A DNA stretch of 64,000 nt from [Mycoplasma] phocae. Lineage in GTDB: Bacteria > Bacillota_I > Bacilli_A > Mycoplasmatales > Metamycoplasmataceae. Shown here piece after piece: positions 32,066 to 44,006 of this stretch; the stretch's first letter is position 1; each line of letters begins with the position of its first letter. The stretch is from NCBI RefSeq assembly GCF_003332325.1, contig NZ_CP029295.1, positions 62,001 through 126,000 of the forward strand, read 5' to 3'. Below the pieces are notes generated by a model. It searched no databases, was not told the origin of the DNA, and saw only the letters and a list, made by a program, of their open reading frames with translations. Both the position numbers and the translations under genes were made by a program.

Positions 32066-32316
32066 TTAATTTCTGGTCTTAGAGCTGTTCATGTGCCATC
32101 TTCATTGTGAAAAAATCTTCCATCAACTGTTAATAGCCGAAACAACTCGCCGCGTTTTGCTTCTAACATCTTTTCATCGGATATTTCTAATGGTGTTTCA
32201 GAGCGTCATCTATCGAAAATTTTTTTTGTCACCCCATCAAAAATTTCTCTAAATTCCATTCCTTCACTATTTCCTAGTGTCTCCTTAGCAATATCAACAA
32301 GAGTTTTGTATTCCAT
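32059..32316 (-). CDS. rpoE: RNA polymerase delta factor, HARE-HTH domain only
   Basis: An 85-residue protein hidden from simple ORF calls because two TGA-coded Trp codons split it. It reads MEYKTLVDIAKETL, then FREIFDGVTKKIF, then GELFRLLTVDGRFFHNEDG and WTALRPEIKG, which is the pattern of the N-terminal HARE-HTH domain of Gram-positive RpoE. That domain binds RNA polymerase and increases recycling and promoter selectivity. The acidic C-terminal tail typical of Bacillus delta is absent. AAGGAG lies before ATG 32316. It is divergent from arcA and has its own terminator. The family match rests on motif memory but is quite specific. Confidence 0.78.
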
Positions 32317-32451
32317 ATTATTCTCCTTTATATGATGATCTTAAAATTATTTCTAAAGCTAAATTTAGATATAACTTAATTAAACATTTAAATCTAACTA
32401 CAAAAATCACTTTTATCCACTAGACTTACATAAAAAAGTATAACAAAATAG

Positions 32452-33813
<1,362 letters not shown>

Positions 33814-33835
33814 TTTAAATATTCATTAAAGAATA

Positions 33836-33866
33836 TGGTCAAGTGTAAAGCACTTGACTTTTTATA
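33836..33866 (+). terminator. Terminator of arcA
   Basis: GTCAAGTG (33838-33845) and CACTTGAC (33851-33858) form a perfect eight-pair hairpin followed by TTTTT. Confidence 0.85.
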
Positions 33867-34203
33867 TTTTCTAATTGCATTTTAATACTACACGGCGACA
33901 TAATGTTAATTAAATTCTTTTTTAATGTTTTTCATTTGATTAAAAAATTAATTTCAATTTTTGTAACCTAGATTTAATATGTTAATTACATAAGATTATT
34001 CAACATATGATCAACGCAAGTATATTATGAATATTTAATTTTTATTTAAGCTTCTACTTTTATATAAATAATCAAAAAATCATATTACAAAAACACTCCA
34101 TTTTGGAGTGCGAATTTTGTACAAATTGAAAGTTTGAACTATTAATATAATTCTTAAACTTTATAATTTGAAATTATCAATTAAGATTTTTGTTCATTAT
34201 AAA
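33867..34203. other. AT-rich convergent intergenic stretch
   Basis: No coding frame is seen on either strand. It contains only the minus-strand terminator at 34084-34111. Confidence 0.4.
34084..34111 (-). terminator. Terminator of the 290-residue membrane protein gene
   Basis: On the minus strand CACTCCA and TGGAGTG flank AAA and are followed by TTTTTG. It lies about 90 bases after the stop codon. Confidence 0.65.
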
Positions 34204-35076
34204 CTATTCTTTTATTGATTTTTCTGGGAACACAAATATTGGTATAAAAGCATGTAAATATTTAATTTTGCTTTTTTCTTTTCTCATTACAATTAAAACA
34301 GTAATAAATTTTCCAATATAGAAAATTGGAATTGTAAACAAGGTTGCATATTCTAATGAAACTATTCCAAATATTGAATATTGATTAAATGCGGCAAAGT
34401 AGCTGATTAATAATAGGATACTTCCGAAAAATACAAGATAAATAAAAATGTATAAATAGTTAATAAAATTACCTAATTCGGCATTAATTTTGTATTTACT
34501 TTCTTTACCAAAAATGTTGATATTAATAATATACGAGCATAATAGATCAATTATAAGTAGTTTAGATAAAAATACTATGCTGTAATTGTATACAATGCTC
34601 AATAAATCACCACTTAAATTTTGCCTTCAAATGAATGGTATAACTGATAAAAACAAATAAGCTGAAATTAATAGCATATTTAAAATCTTATTTATAACAT
34701 AACTTCTACTTAATTTTTGTTTATTGATATAGCGATTAATTAAATAATATCCTTCGCAATTACAATAAGAAAAATCTTGATTTGTGCACCGGTTAAGTTT
34801 CTTTGCTAATATTCGATTAACTTGAAATTTATTAAACATAAAAATGCTAAAAACTAATAATATCTTGATTAATAATTGTCAAGTAAATGCATCAATATTT
34901 AGCTGTGTAGATAAATAAAATATAATATCGGATATTAGAATTCCAATAAAGGAAATAATGCTAATAATATTAATGGCTAAAAAAACTTTTATTGTCACAT
35001 CTTTTTTTCAATTTTCGCTGCGACTTAATCTAAATAGAATTTTAAAGTTATCAGCCACTGTAAAATTAGGTGTCAT
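34204..35076 (-). CDS. Six-TM membrane protein with a Cys-rich loop
   Basis: A 290-residue integral membrane protein with about six helices (residues near 30-55, 62-82, 118-140, 155-180, 200-225 and 235-260). Between helices 2 and 3 lies a basic loop with three close cysteines (RCTNQDFSYCNCEGYY), unusual for an organism whose cytosolic proteins are poor in Cys. I recognise no transporter family. The start is ATG 35076-35074; TGA codons at three places are Trp. It stands alone at the edge of a gene-poor region, with a terminator at 34084-34111. Confidence 0.65.
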
Positions 35077-35636
35077 ATAAAATCCTTATCATAATTTTAA
35101 AGCAACAATATAGTATTTGACACCTATAGCATCAATACTATTAATTGCTTTTAAAATTAGTGTTATTTAGCTTATAGTTTATTTGCTTAACTATTCAATT
35201 TATAAATAACTTTTTCACAAATTGTTGTAAGTTCTTACATTTGATTTCATGATTAAGTTATTTTCATTATTGAATGTTTTAAATACAATTTGTTAAGCAA
35301 AATTTAATTTTTCAGCAGTTTTAAATTTAGATAAATTTTGAAAAATTGTAAATAAATTTTCTAAATTGGAAAATAGTAAAGGGTTTTAAATAAAATCTAA
35401 GTAACGATCAAAGATGACAACATTTTTCTAGTTTTCACCATAAGGAATATATATTTTAAACTTTTAAATTGACTAAAAATAATATTCAGTTTACCATAAA
35501 ATAATGCTGTAATTTTATGGTAATTTGAGATTTAGCTAATTTTTAAAATTAATGTTATTGATATAAAATAACTGCTAAATTCAAAATCAAAAGAACAATT
35601 TTTAGAATTTTAAAAAAATGTAGAAAAAAAATTAGG
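35077..35636. other. Gene-poor AT-rich stretch with a 12-base inverted repeat
   Basis: No open frame of useful length in any phase. The only structure is TTACCATAAAAT (35491-35502) with its exact reverse complement at 35512-35523. Confidence 0.4.
35491..35523. repeat. Perfect 12-bp inverted repeat
   Basis: TTACCATAAAAT and ATTTTATGGTAA are separated by nine bases. Neither side has a clear T-run, so it is not an ordinary terminator; it may be a remnant of one or a protein-binding site. Confidence 0.5.
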
Positions 35637-35933
35637 TTATTTTTTACCTAATATTTCTATTTTTTTAATTCCTTTGCCAAAATAAAATATCAAATTCATT
35701 TTAAATAATTTGTAATTTATTTTGTCGCTATTAAATTGGAAATTAGAAATAACTAAATTTTGATTGATATTTTTTAGACAGTGTCAAAAACTAGTTTCAA
35801 GATCATAATTGTAGTCATTTACATTCGATTTTATTTTATTTTGCAAAAACAAATAAGCGCTATTTAATGAATTATTTTTTTCATTAAGCGACACATCACT
35901 TATTTTGTCTATCCATTGCAATATTTTTTTCAT
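35637..35933 (-). CDS. Small hypothetical protein, doubtful
   Basis: A 98-residue frame beginning MKKILQWIDKISDV, with one TGG and one TGA Trp codon and a mixed polar/hydrophobic composition. An ATG nine bases upstream (35942) would add three residues. A TATAAT lies on this strand at 35952-35947, but there is no clear ribosome-binding site. No family is recognised. It sits in a region that otherwise looks decayed, so it may be a fragment of a former gene. Confidence 0.35.
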
Positions 35934-36089
35934 ATTTTCCATAATAATTATAAATCAACAATAACATAGTCATACCAGGAACAATAAAAAATATTAACTT
36001 ATTAATAATCTAAATAAAAATTAGGCGCTAGCAAATTGCATCTAATTAAATTGAATAGATGACAAACGTTTATAAAATTTGAAAAAACC

Positions 36090-36381
36090 TTAAATTTGTT
36101 TATTTAATTTTACTTTCATTAAGGAATTCATCAAACTTTTTTCTGCCATATTTTTCAATATATTTAAATATGGTTTATCAACATTATTTATATCATCTTC
36201 AAAAGTAGCACTATCAGCTAATTCTAAATCGAAAGGGTTTTTATTCTTGGACAATGATTTAATATATCATTATAGTTTTTTAGCCATTTACTTAATAGTT
36301 TTGTACTAGTACAAAAGACAAACCTTATTGATGTAGTAGCAGTTGCAACAACTAAGAGAATAGTAAGATTTTTTCATCATT
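36090..36381 (-). pseudogene. Decayed lipoprotein gene (frameshifted)
   Basis: AGGAAAG precedes ATG 36381, but the first frame stops after about 24 codons. Shifting the frame just after the start gives a lipoprotein-like signal (TILLVVATATTSIRFVFC), then STKLLSKWLKNYNDIL and a stop; a further shift gives FDLELADSATFEDDINNV to a stop at 36090. These segments read in order as one small lipoprotein broken by at least two frameshifts. The parent family cannot be told from this. Confidence 0.5.
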
Positions 36382-36399
36382 ATTTCTTTCCTTAGTATT

Positions 36400-36856
36400 T
36401 AAAACACTAAACTAATGTATTCTATTTATAGAACAACACAACCTCTTATATAAGCGTATAATAATTACTTTTACATAAAGAAATCCAAAAAAATATAATT
36501 AGTGAATTTGTGTAGACAATTAAATTCAATTAAATTTAAATTGATTTTAAAATATGAAATCATATAAAATCATAAAAGTATTTAATAAATACTTCTATTA
36601 ACTAAGGGTACTACGCATATTGTTTTTGCAAATTTTAGGGGCATAAGATTTATTTAATAATTTTAATTAATTTCAACATTGCTTCTCTAGATTTGAAATA
36701 CTTTATTATAGTATTTATTATTTTATTTTTGTGCGAAATATGTTTATTATTAAATGATTATTTAAAACTCAATTAAGTTTAATAAAATCAAACAATTAAA
36801 AAATACAAGTTTACCTTAGATCACTTGCTATTTTCTTAAAATTACTTTAATTTAAG
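36400..36856. other. AT-rich stretch with nothing recognisable
   Basis: No open frame, RNA gene or repeat found between the lipoprotein relic and the dUTPase gene. Confidence 0.4.
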
Positions 36857-37336
36857 TTAATAATTATTTTTAATTCTTTCGAAATTTTTTTGATTTTTCT
36901 TATTATAAGATTCAATAATATCATCATATGAAATTTTCATAATTTGACCAAGACCTAAGTAAGCTCCATAAGCTTTTTTAATATTTGATTTTTTCTCTGA
37001 TTTAAATAATTTTGTAAAACATTGGTATGTATAAATAAGCTGCATATTAAAATCTTGATGTTTTATAATAATGGGAATTTCAGGATCTAAATGGTTGCGG
37101 TAGGCAATACTTGTTAGAAAATGAATACCATCAGCAAATTCCTCTAACATGGCGTCATGGTTAATTTTAATTTGTTTTTTTCAATATTTGAATGTCATGA
37201 CTTCATTAGCGAATTCGCCAAGCTCAACAAGCAAAGCGATAACTCTTTTTTTATCAATATTGTTAGGATTAACTAACGAATTACTAATTTCCTCATCTAA
37301 TTTAATTTGAGTATCAAAGATATATTTTAAATTCAT
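36857..37336 (-). CDS. Dimeric dUTP diphosphatase (dUTPase_2/MazG-like fold)
   Basis: A 159-residue helical nucleotide pyrophosphatase expected to split dUTP to dUMP and pyrophosphate, keeping uracil out of DNA. The family's acidic metal-binding motifs are visible: ALLVELGEFANEVMTFKYW (ELxEx pattern), then MLEEFADGIHFLTS (EExxDxxH pattern), and the C-terminal SYDDIIESYNKKNQKN. A TGA-coded Trp at residue 52 lies between the two motif segments. TATAAT (37348-37343) lies six bases before ATG 37336 and no ribosome-binding site is present, so the mRNA is predicted leaderless. Length is near the family norm of 160-165. Confidence 0.82.
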
Positions 37337-37409
37337 AATGTTATTATAGAACTTTATTCGCCTTAAATTTTTAATTTTGTAAAAAAATATATATAATAAT
37401 AATTGTATC

Positions 37410-37494
37410 TGCTCCAGTGGCGAAATGGTATACGCAGTTGACTCAAAATCAACCGATGAAAGTCATGCTGGTTCAAGTCCAGTCTGGAGCACCA
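37410..37494 (+). tRNA. tRNA-Leu (CAA anticodon)
   Basis: An 85-base gene with encoded CCA: acceptor GCTCCAG/CTGGAGC, anticodon stem GTTGA/TCAAC around CTCAAAA (anticodon CAA), extra variable arm as in leucine tRNAs and T-loop GGTTCAAGTCC. TATAAT lies about 13 bases upstream. It decodes UUG. Confidence 0.95.
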
Positions 37495-37572
37495 TATGAT
37501 CATAATCACTAATTTAAGGACTTAATTATTTAAGTTACTTTTTTATTTATAATTATAAGGTATAGGAGGAGC

Positions 37573-38382
37573 ATGAATAATCGAAAAAACGAGCTTAAAA
37601 AGCTTAAAACAATAGAAATTCATTCCATTTGATATCGCGCACTTTGAATTGCGGCAATTACCATTGCCTTAGTTTTCTTAATTTATATTAGTGCGGTATT
37701 TCAAAATAAATATGAAAATGTTCTAAGAATTGTTAACGATGTTATTGTCAGCTGCCTAGTTGGACTTCTTTCGGCTATTTTGCTAATTTTAGCTGCCTTC
37801 ATTTTCTTAGATCTTTATAAACGCCGAAAAATCAAAGATTTCTTTGAATACTATGCGTATCTTAATTCTCTAAGATCACAACAAAAACAATTTATTTTAA
37901 AAGAAAAACGTATTAAAGAGGTCTTTGATTTAAAATCGGCAATGACTAAAACTCAGTTTATTGCTTTTGTTGCTTCATTACTTGAATATTCAGAAGCGTC
38001 AATTGATTACGCTAATTTAATTAATGAAATTAATGCTGATTTTGCAAAACATAGCTTTTTAGATCCTGATTTTAACATTCAAAGAAAAAACGCACTCATA
38101 AGAACAACTCTTTTCAATATTGTTATTCCAACAGTAATTAATGCTTTTATTATTCTTGCGATATTAATCTTTTCTAATGATCCAACTGAGGATTTAAGAG
38201 CAGTTGTTAGATTATTTATAGTTTTAATGGTCACAATTTATGGAGTTAATATTTCAGTTTTTGTTTATGAGCTTTATATTTTAAATCGCGTTAAGAATTA
38301 TGAATCTTTTAATAATTTTTATATGCTTTCGTTCAATAATTACAATTACAAATTTTTGAACTCAGCATTAGTAAAAAAATAA
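37573..38382 (+). CDS. Membrane protein with two helix pairs, unknown function
   Basis: A 269-residue protein: two membrane helices near residues 23-45 and 55-80, a cytosolic helical region of about 90 residues rich in Lys, Gln and Glu, then two helices near residues 180-225 and a short soluble tail ending in YKFLNSALVKK. No known motif. AGGAGGAG immediately before ATG 37573 supports the start; two TGA codons in the first 25 residues are Trp. It follows tRNA-Leu by 78 bases. A strong hairpin terminator at 38593-38637 separates it from the next operon. Confidence 0.65.
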
Positions 38383-38592
38383 TTCTCTAAATTCATTGCT
38401 TAAAATGTTTTATTTTGTATTCATAAACACAAAAAAATACATTTTTAAGCATTTTTTAATTTAATTAGTTTTATTTCTATGTTTACTATTGGTTTTTAGT
38501 TTTAAAAAAGCCAAAAAGAAAAATATTTATAAAAATATATTAAAATATTATTGTGAAAAAATTAGATTATTTTAATAATTTCATAGTATTAT

Positions 38593-38637
38593 AACAAACC
38601 AATTTAGCATGGTGCTATTTTGGTTTGTTTTTATTTA
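38593..38637 (+). terminator. Long hairpin terminator or attenuator before the nuclease-ABC operon
   Basis: AACAAACCAA (38593-38602) pairs with TTGGTTTGTT, with inner AGCA/TGCT around TGG, followed by TTTATTT. The nearest convincing -10 candidates for the downstream operon (TATTAT 38546-38551) lie upstream of it, so it may act as a leader attenuator. Confidence 0.65.
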
Positions 38638-38680
38638 AATAAAGAATTTCAAAACAAAGAAAGGATTCTTAAAACTATAT

Positions 38681-40828
38681 ATGAAAAAGATAAATAAAAT
38701 TATATTAGGAGTTGTTCCGTTTGCTTCTGCTCTAGCAGTTCTTCCAATTGCTGCAGCATGTAATAGTAGCAGAAGGTATGATCAAACCGAACAATCAAAA
38801 CTTAGAATTGCCTCTGGTTTCTCAACAAGCAATTCACAAGGACAAGCCCTACAAGGTATTGTTGACACTTACAATGAATGAGTAAAAAAGAACAATAAAA
38901 CAGCTGAGGGGCATAAAGAAGTTGAAGTTGTAGTTCTACCAAATGGTTATAACACCGACGTGCTTTCTTCAAAACTTCAAGCACAAGATACAGAAAAATT
39001 CTGAAACTTAGTTGTTAACTATCCATCAGCAGCTTCATTAATTGCTAAATATGAAATGAATTTAGCGGTTCCTGAAGAAGATTATAATTCTTTTGGAATT
39101 TCAAAAGCATTTAAAGATGTTAACAAGCTAATTGCTGGTAACTTCCAAAATGAAAAATGAGTTGTACCTCTATCATGTTCATCAGAAATGGCAGCGATTG
39201 CAAAACCTCTATTGGGAAAACTTTTAAGTGAATTAACTACTGAAATGGGCGTTACAATAGATGCTAACAATAGTAAACAAATTAAAGCATATATGGAATA
39301 TTTCAAAAAAGCAGATGCTAAACAAAAAGATTACATAAATGGCCTATGAAATGGTGGAAAAGTTAAAGCTGAAAATAAAGATAAAGTTAAAGAAGAAATT
39401 CTTAAATTAACTCCAACTATTTCTGATAGTATGTTTGAAAATTATGAAGATTTAATTAATTTGGCAATTTCACTGAAGAAATTATACCCATCTTCTGTTA
39501 CAAATTATGTTTTAGGTTTTGATTCATTACCAACCGCTATTAATATTATGGCAAGTTCACTTGCAAATGGTGATTTAAAAGAAAACTACATTAACCCAGA
39601 TCCTAGCGTTACGATTACTGGTGGTTGAGACTTTTCTTCATTTATAAAAGAAGGAACAAAACAATATAACCTTTTCAAAAAAATTTCTGATTTGTTAATT
39701 AGGGGAATTGATGAAGGTGCTATTTGAGTTGGTGGTGGTGGTAGATATGGATCATCTGCGTTAGTTAACTACCAATTAGCAATAAGCATTGGTTCAACCG
39801 CTGGTTATTTTCATACTTATATACGGAATTCGAATGATCGTAAAAGATACTTTGTTAAAGGAACAAAAATTACATTAGAGGATAATTCACTTGAACTAGT
39901 GGCTGAAAATGATAAGGACAAAAATGCCGACACAACTGCATTTTGATTTAAAGCATTAAATAATTCAAATGTAAATAGTGTTAAATTAAGCACTCTAGAG
40001 AAAGTTGGTAGTAGATTTGATAAACAACTAAAAGATGCGGCAGCTGACGAAAAAGCTAAACAAATCAAAGGTAAAGATGGTTGATTAGTTTCTGGACCTG
40101 CATGATCATTTAAGAGCAATAAAGTTGTATTTAAATATGCTGACGAAAACAAACAAGAAAAAACCATTGAATTTGAAGGTATGAATTTAGGAGATTTATT
40201 TAAAGACAATAATAGCGACGATAAAAATGTTTACTTTTTAGAAAAAGGAGCTATAGATGTTAAAAGTGTTGATAAATCTACTGTTGTTGGTAAAAATGAT
40301 GCTGCTTGAATTTCTGCACCAGAAATATTTGATAAAAATAGCAAAAAACACGGCATATTTTCACAAGGCCCTTCTTTAGTTGGGATTCATGCTAATGAAA
40401 AAGAAGATAATGCTACAAGATTATTTATAAAATGATTATTTACTAAATATGAAGATGAAATTTCATTAAAAACCGTAATTGGCCGTAAAGAAACAATAGA
40501 TAAATATACAAATGTTAGTCCATTAGATGCATTTAACTTTACAGCTAACTATGTTTCTCCAACAGAAGAATACTTCACAAAAGATATTAACTCTGAAGAA
40601 ATTAAAAAATTAAATCCAGCAAATAAACTTGCTTTCGAAAACTTTAAGAAAACAGATTCAGATCCAAGTAAATATATTGCTGTTGAAGATGTTGCCGCCG
40701 CAGAATCAGATGCGCTAAGAAGAGCAATTACAACAGCAGCTGGTGGTTTAGTAACAGCTGCTCAATCAAGCAAAGAAATCACATTTAAAACATTCTTAGA
40801 CGGTATTTTAAAATCATTCAAGATTTAG
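38681..40828 (+). CDS. P80-family lipoprotein, ABC-type substrate-binding protein
   Basis: A 715-residue lipoprotein (lipobox PIAAAC, Cys27) that resembles extracellular solute-binding proteins: LRIASGFS.SNSQGQALQGIVDTYNEW, then VEVVVLPNGYNTDVLSSKLQA, and a late WISAPEIF.HGIFSQGPSLVGIHANE segment. Mycoplasma proteins of this size and layout are called P80/P68 surface lipoproteins. It heads an operon with a nuclease lipoprotein, an ABC ATPase and two permeases, so it is likely the binding component that captures nucleotides or oligonucleotides; the substrate is inference. GAAAGGA is about 14 bases before ATG 38681. More than ten TGA codons are Trp. Confidence 0.75.
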
Positions 40829-40839
40829 AAAAATAAACA

Positions 40840-41784
40840 ATGAAAAAGAAAATAATTTTCGGAATAGCAGCCCCTATCGCAATGATAGGGTTTCCTATTT
40901 TTGCGATTTCTTGTGCATCAAATAAACTAAATAGTGAAATAATAAAATTAAATACCAAGGATAATCTTTATCAAAAATTTGATGTTACCGATTTTCATAA
41001 TGTTGGCAAAATTTTTGACACAAAAGTTAAATACAATATTAGAAAAGATGGAATTAGAGTTCCTGTGGAACAAACTTTATGGGAATATTTCAATTATGCT
41101 GAAGGTGAAATTGTTAATTTAGCTGATGGTGACACAATGACGGTTAGAATAACTCAACAACCAAAAATATTACCTAATGGTTCAACTATTACTTTATCTA
41201 ACACTATAAAAATAAGAATACCACTAATTGATACTCTTGAGGAGAATACTTCAAACGTTGGAGAAGAAGAAAAACGACTTGCGCATATAGATAGTGAATA
41301 TGCTAGAAGTATGCTTCCAGTAGGAGCAAAAGTTAGAATGATATCAAAAAATTGAAACGATAAATCTTATGATAGAGTTGTAGCATCTGTATTTTTTGGA
41401 GAAAATTTCACAAGAAATTTTGCTATTGAAATGCTAGCAGCCGGGTACACTTTGGCGAAAATAGAGAAAGTAAACGTTATTGATTTTTTAGCCGATTATA
41501 ACAAACCAGAAGATGAAGCAAGAGAACTTTATTCATACACAATACCATATGCCGCTTATGCAATCAACTACGGTATCTTAAATAAAAAAGGTTTTTATGG
41601 GGAACCACATAATTTTAAAGATCCATATGTTTTAGCATCTAAATATTTAGAACATGGAGAAGCCCTAATTAATTCGTCATTGTTTATTTTGCATCCATCA
41701 TTATGAGCTAAAAATGCTATAAAATCAAATTCAGAAAATAATATTTACAAATTTTTAGAATCAAAAAATCAAAATAAGGAATAA
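40840..41784 (+). CDS. SNase-type nuclease lipoprotein of the ABC-import operon
   Basis: A 314-residue lipoprotein (lipobox FAISC, Cys25) with a thermonuclease fold. [11 protein letters not shown], then [10 protein letters not shown] with Arg126, Asp131 and Glu134, then SYDRVVASV keep the SNase catalytic pattern (Arg, five residues to Asp, three to Glu, and a later Arg). The gene is 11 bases after the binding lipoprotein and 2 bases before the ABC ATPase. Operons joining a membrane nuclease to an ABC importer are known in mycoplasmas (for example Mhp379 of M. hyopneumoniae) and are thought to feed on host nucleic acids. TGA codons at 41353 and 41704 are Trp. Confidence 0.82.
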
Positions 41785-41786
41785 CT

Positions 41787-44003
41787 ATGAAAAAAAATAT
41801 TACAACGAATTCATTATCACAAGAAGATATTCATAGTTTCTCTAAAAAACGTTATGAAATGAAGAAAAACATTCATGCCATTGAAATAAAAGATTTAGTA
41901 ATTGACTTCGGTGAATCACTAGCAGTGGATAATGCTTCATTTACCATAGAGAGAGGAGAATTGGTTACCTTACTGGGGCCTTCAGGTTCGGGAAAAACTA
42001 CAACTTTAAATGCTATTTCAGGACTTTTAAGACCAACAAGTGGAAAAATATTTTTCTCAGGTCTAGATGTTACTAAATTTTCTCCGCAACAAAGAGAATT
42101 AGGACTAGTTTTCCAAAATTACGCATTGTATCCTCACATGACTGTTTATGATAATATTGCCTTTCCACTTTCGAATGATAAACATTGGAAAGAGGAAGTA
42201 TTAGAAAAAACAAGGACATCGCAACATAAAATTTTTGAAATTATTTTAAAACATTATGGTGTTGATGGTTCATCTATAGAATTATTCAATAAAAAGTTTT
42301 ACTATTTGATTGACAATCCAAAAGAAACTATTAAATATCTAAATGAACTTATCGCTGAGAATAATAACGTTATTGATAACGAAGTAAATAATTATAATTT
42401 TTTGGTTACTAAAAGTATCGCCGAAGGTTCATCACTAACCAAGAAAGTTCTAAAAGATCTAAAACATCTAAAAGAACAAAAATATGCCGATATTAAAGAA
42501 GCTGAAATTCAAATTGCTCACGAAAAAGCAGTGATTAAAGTTGAACATGATAATAATGCACTTAAAAATGGTGGCAAATACGATTATAGTTTTGTTAATC
42601 CGGTTATTTCAAAAAGTAAAGAAAATATTTCTAAACTAGAAGAAAAAATCGAGGAAATTAAAAATAATTATAAAACTCAATATGCCTTAATTAAATCAGA
42701 ATATGAAAGTAAGTATAAAGAAGCAAAATCAAGAAACGCAATGGCATTAAAAAATGCCAAAGAAGAATTAAAATACAAGAAAAAAATTCAAAAGTTATCT
42801 CCTCTTTATGCAAAATTACTTGAAATTGAACTTAATAGAAATAAAGAACTTCAGAAAAATCAACTTGAATATAAAAAATTCCTTAATGATTCCAAATTAA
42901 GTGCTGATGAATCTGCTAAACAAAAAATGCAAGCAGAATTCTTAGCTAAAAAAGAAGAAATTCTTAAAAAAGAAGTTTATGAAAGCAATTTAGTTAAAGA
43001 AGAAATTTCAAAATTAGAAAATTATTCTAAAGTATCACCATTGCTTCAAAAAATTGCTGAAATCAAAGCTAGATACAAAATGACTTTGAAAGTTACAAAA
43101 AGAGATTATCGTGAAGAGTGTCTAAAATTGTTTGAACCTCTATTCGAAAAAAATCAAATTACAAAGGGATCATTTAGCAAGAAAATTCAAATTTTAATTT
43201 CAACATTACCAAATGATTTACAAGAAAAAGTAAAAGTCTTATCAAAAGATGTACTAACTATTCAAGAGGCAATTATTAGAGATGTTCTTGAAGTTGCAAA
43301 GAGAGTTGAAATTACCAAAAATTTAGCAAAAAGACCAACACAACTTTCTGGTGGTCAACAACAACGGGTAGCTATTGCTAGAGCCATTGTTAAAAAACCA
43401 AAAATTCTTTTATTAGATGAACCGTTATCGAACTTGGATGCAAAATTACGTATTTCAACTAGAAAATGAATACGTTCAATCCAACAAGAACTTGGTATTA
43501 CAACAGTCTTTGTTACCCATGACCAAGAAGAAGCTATGTCAATTAGTGATAAAGTTGTATGTATGTCAACTGCTAAAGTACAACAAATTGGTAGTCCAAT
43601 TGAATTGTATTCAAAACCTAAAAATGAATTTGTTGCTAAATTTCTAGGTGTACCAGAAATGACCATTTTTGAAGCTAAGGTTGATAGCAAAGGTTATGTT
43701 AAATACAATGGCAAGAATTTATTAAAAGTACCTTCAACCTACAAAAAATCAACAATAGACGTTGGTTTTAGAGGTGAAGCTTTAACAGAAAGTGATATGG
43801 GTACTTTTGAAGGAGAAATTAGAGTAGTTGAATATCTTGGAAAAGAAATTCAAGCTCAAATATACATTAAAGAAATGGACAAAATTTCAAATGTATTTCT
43901 ATCATCAAAATTAAAATACGACATTGGAGAAATGGTTAAATTAAATATTAAAAATAATGATTTATATCATTTATTTGATGTTGATACAAAAGAGCGAGTA
44001 TAA
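41787..44003 (+). CDS. ABC transporter ATP-binding protein with large coiled-coil insert
   Basis: A 738-residue ATPase of the MalK/UgpC type driving the importer. Walker A GPSGSGKT starts at residue 64, the Q-loop [20 protein letters not shown] follows near residues 110-128, but the signature LSGGQQQR appears only at residue 520, then Walker [24 protein letters not shown] and a C-terminal regulatory beta domain (from about residue 620). In ordinary MalK proteins signature follows Walker A by about 90 residues, so roughly 350 residues (about 140-500), very rich in Lys/Glu and predicted coiled coil, are inserted in the helical domain. Similar inserts are known in some mycoplasma UgpC-like proteins. 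Confidence 0.87.
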
Positions 44004-44006
44004 ATT

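Noticed and set aside
43355..43690. Minus-strand ORF inside the ABC ATPase gene
   Set aside because: Shadow of the conserved ATPase coding strand; no independent signals.
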